Part shown: piece by piece, positions 59,217 to 64,000 of the stretch | Position numbering within the stretch: position 1 is the first letter of the stretch | Layout of the letters: each line of letters opens with the position of its first letter | Source: Chloroflexota bacterium | GTDB taxonomy: Bacteria > Chloroflexota > Anaerolineae > Anaerolineales > Villigracilaceae | Reading direction: 5' to 3' | Length of the DNA stretch: 64,000 nucleotides | Assembly: GCA_016234485.1 (NCBI GenBank) | Contig: JACRBL010000052.1 | Coordinates: 62,001 to 126,000, forward strand | Notes under the pieces: generated by a model | The model's database searches: none | What the model saw: only the letters and a program-made list of their open reading frames with translations | What the model was told of the DNA's origin: nothing | Made by a program: the position numbers and the translations under genes

Positions 59217-61130
59217 TCATCCACCCACTGTCAACGAGATGCCGAGGGAGAGCAGGAACAACAATATCTCGAGTCCAAACAGCGCGGCGAACACATACAC
59301 CACGATCATCCATGGGGAGGTTCCAATGGATGCCTGACGGGCATCCTGGCCCTCGCTTAACTGGCGCAAAGTGAGCGCGGCGCTATCCACAGGTTTGGGG
59401 CCGGCGGCCCAAAGGAAACGCGCGTTTTCCACAGGCGATACGATCACATGACCTTCAAACGCGGAGAGGAAACTCCTCAAATTTTCAGGCGGATTGACCG
59501 CCACATCCGAGGGCAGGATGACCGCCCGCGCGGCCGCGTTCTCTTTGGAAATTTCCGCGTCGGACGCGAGCACGGTCAGATTCAAACCCGGGGCGTGTTT
59601 CTGCGTCGCGAGGCGGACCGCGTCGCCGAAGCCGCTTCCCGCGCGCTCGAAGGCGAGCACGGGGAATTTTTCGTGCCGCTCGATCAGGGCGCGCACGGCT
59701 TCGCCTCCATCGGCGCGCAGACAGCGGAGGTGATACGTCAGCACAACAGAAAAGAGGATGAGTAATTGCAGTGAGTCGAGCAGGCCCGTCACGTCCAGCG
59801 GATCGTTTCCCAGCGCGGCCTGCAAGAGACGGAAGACGACCGTCACCGCAGAGACCATGCCCCCGATGACCGATCCAAACAGGACGAGGTAGAGATAAAT
59901 TTTTCGCACCATCGAGCGGCGCGCGAAGCCTCCGCTGGTTCCTTGCGAGAGGGCTTTGGCTTGCATACGCGGCCAGGTGGACATCCACAAGGGAAGGCCA
60001 ACCGACAGCATGGCGAGGGCGGCGGAAATGCGCGTGCGCAGGTCCTGGCCCCAGAGCTCGCGCCCCACCACAACGTCGAGGATGAACGAAACGACGAGCG
60101 CCAATCCCACAAAGGCAGTGACGAGTCCCGCGAAGGAGAGGATGTAGTAGTAGAGTCGTCGGAAGCCGTGGCGACGCGCTTCGTCGGCGTAGGTTTCAAT
60201 GTCGTGATGCAACCAGTGGCCGTAGTAGGCCCAAACGACTCCCAGCGGCAACCCGATCGAGATGGGATCGCCGATAAGGGAGACGAATGTGGACGCGGTC
60301 ATCGACTCGCCCAGTCCCCAGCGCAGGAAGACATAGAGGAAGTTTCCGCCCGCGGAGAGAACAGTTGCCACGCCCGCAAATGTGAGGAAGAACAACGCTC
60401 CCAGGCGCAGGAGGGAATCGTGTTCGCTTTTTTGCGGGAGCGCGCTCTGGCAGGCTTTCCACGAAAAATACCAGATAGGCGCGCCGACGAGAATGAGCGC
60501 GAGGCCGTTGGCAAACAGGTCGCGGTTCATTTCTCCGAGCAGGTTGGATGGAACATGGAGAATGAAGCGGATGACTTGTTGGACGCCGAAGATGGTCATC
60601 AATAAACTGTAGAGAAGCCAAAGGTGGCGATAGACGCGGCGGATATCCGCGAAGTTTTCCGCGTCGAGCAGGTTTTTCCAATCGCGCTGGAGAATGTTGA
60701 TGAAGTAAGCGGCCGCGACTTCGTTGACGAGGATGGCGATGATGTTATCGAGCCAGGTTTGTTCGCCCCCCAGAATGGCGTGAAAGGCGTCCATGTTGAA
60801 GATGGACAGGATGCCGCGATCCACGAGGGCGAGCGCGTTTTGCACAATGGGGATGAGTGTGGCAAGGAGAACGCCATACAGGAAGATGGCGCGCACCGCA
60901 GAGCCATGCTCCTCCTCGTCGGCCTGGGCGGCGCGTTGCGCCCAATTCCAATGAAGCGCAAAAATGGGGACGCCCACGAGGGTGAGCGCCAGCGTTTGCG
61001 CGAGCGCGTCGCTCCCGGCGCCGATGGCGTTGGAGAAGATACTTCGCAGTAATCCGATCAACCCCTGCAGAACGACTTCAAGAGATATGAAGGTAATGAG
61101 ATAAAAGTAGAGGCGGCGGATGGTTCGCAT
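59217..61130 (-). CDS. DUF5671-domain multi-pass membrane protein
   Basis: 637 residues, with about 14 membrane helices in four repeats of the DUF5671 pattern (RRLYFYLITFISLEVVLQGL; YRHLWLLYSLLMTIFGVQQV; RRLYYYILSFAGLVTAFVGL; RKIYLYLVLFGSVIGGMVSA). A C-terminal cytosolic segment follows and one last helix (WMIVVYVFAALFGLEILLFLL). The fourfold repeat is clear from the sequence. Function unknown. Confidence 0.85.
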   Translation of the reverse strand: MRTIRRLYFYLITFISLEVVLQGLIGLLRSIFSNAIGAGSDALAQTLALTLVGVPIFALHWNWAQRAAQADEEEHGSAVRAIFLYGVLLATLIPIVQNALALVDRGILSIFNMDAFHAILGGEQTWLDNIIAILVNEVAAAYFINILQRDWKNLLDAENFADIRRVYRHLWLLYSLLMTIFGVQQVIRFILHVPSNLLGEMNRDLFANGLALILVGAPIWYFSWKACQSALPQKSEHDSLLRLGALFFLTFAGVATVLSAGGNFLYVFLRWGLGESMTASTFVSLIGDPISIGLPLGVVWAYYGHWLHHDIETYADEARRHGFRRLYYYILSFAGLVTAFVGLALVVSFILDVVVGRELWGQDLRTRISAALAMLSVGLPLWMSTWPRMQAKALSQGTSGGFARRSMVRKIYLYLVLFGSVIGGMVSAVTVVFRLLQAALGNDPLDVTGLLDSLQLLILFSVVLTYHLRCLRADGGEAVRALIERHEKFPVLAFERAGSGFGDAVRLATQKHAPGLNLTVLASDAEISKENAAARAVILPSDVAVNPPENLRSFLSAFEGHVIVSPVENARFLWAAGPKPVDSAALTLRQLSEGQDARQASIGTSPWMIVVYVFAALFGLEILLFLLSLGISLTVGG

Positions 61131-61142
61131 GGAAATTTCCTC

Positions 61143-61631
61143 TTATGGAGCCGGGATGGGTTGCGGTGTGGGTTGATACCAGTCCCAACTCCAGAAATTG
61201 AAAGGCATCTGTTCGATCTTCCATGTTCCGCCCTGCTTCACCAGCACGGCCCGCTCTTCGTTGCGATATCCCGACGAGAAGGGATCGCTGGAGCCAAATT
61301 GGATATATAACGTCACGTAGGCCTGTTCGCCACTGAGTTCGACGCCCCCAACTTCCACGCCGCTATTATCGGGATTGACCATGTTTTGCAGGAAGGAGGC
61401 GCGGAACTGCTCAAGCGTGGGTTTATCTTTTTTGTCGGCAAGATAGGAGTAAGCCTTTTCGTAATCGCGCTCAAAGACGGCCACCAAATAATTATGGGTC
61501 ACGCCTTCGGGCGAATCGTCCGCCACGTAGGTCATGGCGCTGTCTTTGCGGGTGAAGAACAGGGCAAGGGCCGCGATCACCAGCGCGCCGATGCCAATTA
61601 ATATCCCCATCAGGAAGCGATCTTGTTTCAT
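61143..61631 (-). CDS. Membrane-anchored DUF4878-like (NTF2-fold) protein
   Basis: 162 residues. One helix (LMGILIGIGALVIAALALFFT) and then an NTF2-like domain: PEGVTHNYLVAVFERDYEKAYSYL and GTWKIEQMPF. ATG 61631 follows AAAGGTAG. It ends 12 nt before the DUF5671 gene, so the two are probably cotranscribed. Confidence 0.75.
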   Translation of the reverse strand: MKQDRFLMGILIGIGALVIAALALFFTRKDSAMTYVADDSPEGVTHNYLVAVFERDYEKAYSYLADKKDKPTLEQFRASFLQNMVNPDNSGVEVGGVELSGEQAYVTLYIQFGSSDPFSSGYRNEERAVLVKQGGTWKIEQMPFNFWSWDWYQPTPQPIPAP

Positions 61632-61737
61632 AAAGGCTACCTTTCGATAATTGGACTGTTTCTGACTTGATTGTATAGTTTTTTGAGGAAAAAGGCAAAC
61701 TACGATCTGGTCATAAAACATGATGAAATTTGTCACA

Positions 61738-61766
61738 TTGACGGGAAAAAGAATCTCGTGTACCCT
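61738..61766 (+). promoter_or_regulatory. Possible gdh promoter
   Basis: TTGACG, 17-nt spacer, TACCCT. The -10 is weak. It would give a leader of about 115 nt. Confidence 0.45.
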
Positions 61767-61821
61767 TGCCACGTAGCGAGGAAAAAACTGGAATGGATCA
61801 GTTTTCGACATAGACATTGCG

Positions 61822-61857
61822 TAAGCGGGCTCCCGTTCCGGGATGCCCGCTTATATT
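61822..61857 (+). terminator. Leader hairpin before gdh, possible attenuator
   Basis: Stem TAAGCGGGC/GCCCGCTTA with inner TCCCG/CGGGA, followed by TATTTT, 33 nt before gdh. Confidence 0.6.
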
Positions 61858-61890
61858 TTCACCCAACCAAACCCTTTCAAGGAGATCACA

Positions 61891-63189
61891 ATGGCTGAAA
61901 AGTTCAACGAATTCGAAATGGCGCAGAAACAGTTCGACGCTGTCGCCAAACAACTCAAACTCGACCCTGGCGTGGCCGAGACCCTGCGCTGGCCGATGCG
62001 CGAATATTCGTTCCGCATCCCCGTCCGCATGGACGATGGCTCGCTCAAGGTTTTTCAGGGCTTCCGCGTCCAGCATAACGACGCACGCGGCCCCAACAAG
62101 GGCGGCATCCGCTTCCACCAGTCCGAGACCTTCGACATGGTGCGCGCTCTCGCCACGTGGATGACGTGGAAATGCGCCGTGGCCGACATCCCCCTCGGCG
62201 GCGGCAAGGGCGGCATCATCGTTGACCCGTCCACGCTTTCGGACCGCGAAAAGGAAGAACTCTGCCGCGGTTGGGTCCGCAACATGTGGAAGAATATCGG
62301 CCCGCGCAACGATGTCCCCGCGCCCGATGTTGGCACCACCCCGCAGATGATGGGCTGGATGATGGACGAGTATTCCCGTCTCGTCGGCCAATATACCCCC
62401 GGCGTCTTCACCGGCAAGCCCCTCGGCGGCGGCGGTTCGCTTGGCCGCACCGAAGCCACCGGCTACGGCGTGATCTACACCGTGCGCGAAGCCATGAAGC
62501 ACCTCGGCATTGACCCGAAGAAATCCGTCGCGGCCATGCAGGGCTTCGGCAACGTGACCCAATACGCGGCCATCGGCTTCATCGAAATGCTCGGCGGAAC
62601 CGTGGCCTGCGTCTCCTGCTGGGACAACAAGGACAAATGCGCCTACACCTACAGCAAGGATGGCGGCATTGACCCGCACTTCCTTTTGACCATCACCGAC
62701 CAGTACGGCACGATTGACAAGAAAGCCGCCGAAAAGGCCGGTTACAAAGTGGAAGACGGCGACGCCTGGATCACCAAAGAAGCCGACGTACTGATGCCCG
62801 GCGCGCTCTCTGGCACGGTCAATGCTGAGAGCATCAAGAAAATGTCGAAGCGCGTCAAGATCGTGGCCGAAGGCGCCAATGGCCCCTGCACGCCCGAAGC
62901 CGACGAATACCTCAAAGCCAACAACATCTTCGATATTCCCGATTTCCTCTGCAACGCCGGCGGCGTCACCTGCTCCTATTTTGAACAGGTGCAGAATGAT
63001 ATGAACTTCTACTGGTCGAAGGAAGAAGTGCTCGAAAAACTCGATCAGAAGATGACCGTCGCCTTCCACGGTGTTTTGGATATGGCCAAGGAAAAGAAAG
63101 TCTACATGCGCGACGCGGCCTACATGGTCGCCATCACGCGCGTCGTCAAGGCCATGGAACTGCGCGGCTGGTTGACGGGCAGTTTCTAG
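61891..63189 (+). CDS. gdhA: Glutamate dehydrogenase (Glu/Leu/Phe/Val family)
   Basis: 432 residues. Substrate site GPNKGGIRFH and PLGGGKGGIIVDP (catalytic Lys), the Asp in PAPDVGTT, and the dinucleotide fold AAMQGFGNVTQYAAIGF. Length fits the hexameric NAD(P)-GDH group; cofactor preference is uncertain. AAGGAG precedes ATG 61891. Converts glutamate to 2-oxoglutarate and ammonia or the reverse. Confidence 0.94.
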   Translation: MAEKFNEFEMAQKQFDAVAKQLKLDPGVAETLRWPMREYSFRIPVRMDDGSLKVFQGFRVQHNDARGPNKGGIRFHQSETFDMVRALATWMTWKCAVADIPLGGGKGGIIVDPSTLSDREKEELCRGWVRNMWKNIGPRNDVPAPDVGTTPQMMGWMMDEYSRLVGQYTPGVFTGKPLGGGGSLGRTEATGYGVIYTVREAMKHLGIDPKKSVAAMQGFGNVTQYAAIGFIEMLGGTVACVSCWDNKDKCAYTYSKDGGIDPHFLLTITDQYGTIDKKAAEKAGYKVEDGDAWITKEADVLMPGALSGTVNAESIKKMSKRVKIVAEGANGPCTPEADEYLKANNIFDIPDFLCNAGGVTCSYFEQVQNDMNFYWSKEEVLEKLDQKMTVAFHGVLDMAKEKKVYMRDAAYMVAITRVVKAMELRGWLTGSF

Positions 63190-63219
63190 TTCGTACTGCG
63201 TATTGCATATTGCGTAATG
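63190..63219. repeat. TGCGTATTGCA-type repeat after gdh
   Basis: TACTGCGTATTGCATATTGCG, one base after the gdh stop. Confidence 0.7.
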
Positions 63220-63255
63220 AAGTGGACGCGTCCTGGCGGGCGCGTCCACTTTTCG
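63220..63255 (+). terminator. Terminator after gdh
   Basis: 11-bp stem AAGTGGACGCG/CGCGTCCACTT with a 10-nt loop, then TTCG; weak T-run. Confidence 0.7.
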
Positions 63256-63374
63256 ACTCTCCCGCGTCTCCTCCGACCCCGAGGCGGGCGCGTCCTCGCT
63301 GGCATTTGATACAATCCCCACAAACCTAATGGCTAATCGCCAATAGCCAATCGCTGACTTCCCCCCGAGGCCCC

Positions 63375-64000
63375 ATGTCCAAATCCCCCTTCAAATGGAA
63401 CGACCCCCTCCTGCTCAACGATCAACTAACCGACGAGGAGCGCATGATCCGCGACGTGGCGCGAAAATATTGCCAGGAAAAACTCATGCCGCGCATCCTC
63501 GAAGCGAATCGAAAAGAAATTTTCCACCGCGAGATTATGACCGAAATGGGCGCGATGGGCTTCCTCGGCGCCACCGTCCCCGAAGAATATGGCGGCGCTG
63601 GGCTGAACCACGTGGCATACGGACTCATCGCCCGCGAGGTCGAGCGCGTGGACAGCGGCTACCGCTCCGCCATGAGCGTGCAGAGTTCGCTGGTGATGTA
63701 TCCCATTCTCACGTATGGCACGGAAGAACAACGCAAAAAATACCTGCCCAAACTTGCCAGCGGCGAATGGGTGGGATGCTTCGGCCTGACCGAACCCAAT
63801 CACGGCAGCGACCCAGGCTCAATGGAAGCGCGCGCCGCCAAAGTGGACGGCGGCTACATCCTGCGCGGCGCCAAAATGTGGATCACCAACTCGCCCATCG
63901 CGGACGTGTTCATCGTCTGGGCGAAACTGGATGGCGAGATTCGCGGCTTCATCCTCGAGAAGGGCATGAAGGGATTGTCCGCGCCGAAGATCGAGGGTAA
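63375..64000 (+). CDS. gcdH: Acyl-CoA dehydrogenase, glutaryl-CoA dehydrogenase-like (5' part)
   Basis: The frame runs from ATG 63375 to the window edge (208 codons so far). [22 protein letters not shown] at the start (quoted in part), [33 protein letters not shown] and the end [10 protein letters not shown] match glutaryl-CoA dehydrogenase more than other acyl-CoA dehydrogenases. It oxidises glutaryl-CoA to crotonyl-CoA with FAD in lysine/tryptophan breakdown. A TACAAT box lies about 60 nt upstream. The 3' part is outside the window. Confidence 0.88.
   Translation, partial: MSKSPFKWNDPLLLNDQLTDEERMIRDVARKYCQEKLMPRILEANRKEIFHREIMTEMGAMGFLGATVPEEYGGAGLNHVAYGLIAREVERVDSGYRSAMSVQSSLVMYPILTYGTEEQRKKYLPKLASGEWVGCFGLTEPNHGSDPGSMEARAAKVDGGYILRGAKMWITNSPIADVFIVWAKLDGEIRGFILEKGMKGLSAPKIEG

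Noticed and set aside
61798..63321. 507-codon open frame on - opposite gdh
   Set aside because: Mirror of the gdh coding strand; no family motif, and gdh itself is beyond doubt.
63395..64000. Open frame overlapping the acyl-CoA dehydrogenase
   Set aside because: Arg/Pro-rich with no motif. The frame from 63375 gives a clear acyl-CoA dehydrogenase.

Overview
The window is one chromosomal stretch of a GC-rich bacterium. The gene content suggests a Chloroflexota member, probably class Anaerolineae: a short IF-2, a nusA-ylxR-infB-rbfA-nrnA-truB-ribF translation cluster, DUF4173 and DUF5671 membrane proteins, Thr/Pro-linker SH3 lipoproteins, and very many short palindromic repeats between and inside genes. 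That assignment is inference; no rRNA or tRNA gene was recognised in the window. The left edge cuts nusA and the right edge cuts an acyl-CoA (probably glutaryl-CoA) dehydrogenase.

Layout. 1-7.3 kb: translation and cofactor cluster on + (nusA, ylxR, infB, rbfA, nrnA, truB, ribF, an ACT-domain gene). 7.4-15.4 kb: a molybdopterin oxidoreductase, then a - strand run (urocanase, Rrf2 regulator with a clear operator, toast-rack lipoprotein, radA, DUF971, SH3 protein, lipid kinase). 15.5-21.5 kb: a PknB-like kinase overlapping rpe, rpmB, then asp23-fakA-(higBA)-degV/fakB. 21.5-23.2 kb: yitT and a SIMPL lipoprotein. 23.3-31.9 kb: the accessory region. It holds a nurA-X-herA operon, a leftover second herA 3' end, a BrnT-type toxin-antitoxin pair flanked by an exact 38-bp direct repeat of the herA terminus, and an AT-rich module of an XRE regulator, a D12-class adenine methyltransferase and a PD-(D/E)XK-DGQHR fusion protein. 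32.3-48.8 kb: envelope and housekeeping genes, mostly on - (DUF58, GT39, mevalonate kinase, UbiA, tlyA, an ECF sigma with an unusual beta-propeller anti-sigma, CDF transporter, glutaredoxin, DUF4173, S10 peptidase, rsmI), plus a small isolated transcription unit at 45.05-45.25 kb. 48.9-64 kb: tmk, an RRM protein, nadK-zinc finger-recN operon, moaA, HAD hydrolase, dnaN, DUF5671, glutamate dehydrogenase and the cut acyl-CoA dehydrogenase.

The best candidate for an undescribed system is 28252-31847: a regulator, a methyltransferase and a large nuclease-DGQHR protein in tight succession, lower in GC than its surroundings and next to HerA/NurA. It resembles a restriction-modification or DNA-modification-sensing defence locus but matches no classical R-M layout I recognise.

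Two patterns run through the whole window. Short palindromic or quasi-repetitive elements recur in several families, and many copies sit in frame inside conserved genes (tlyA, mvk, rsmI, ribF, rpe, GT39, degV, the S10 gene). In addition, at least twelve genes have a -10-like box only 5-9 nt before the start codon and no Shine-Dalgarno, which points to widespread leaderless transcription.
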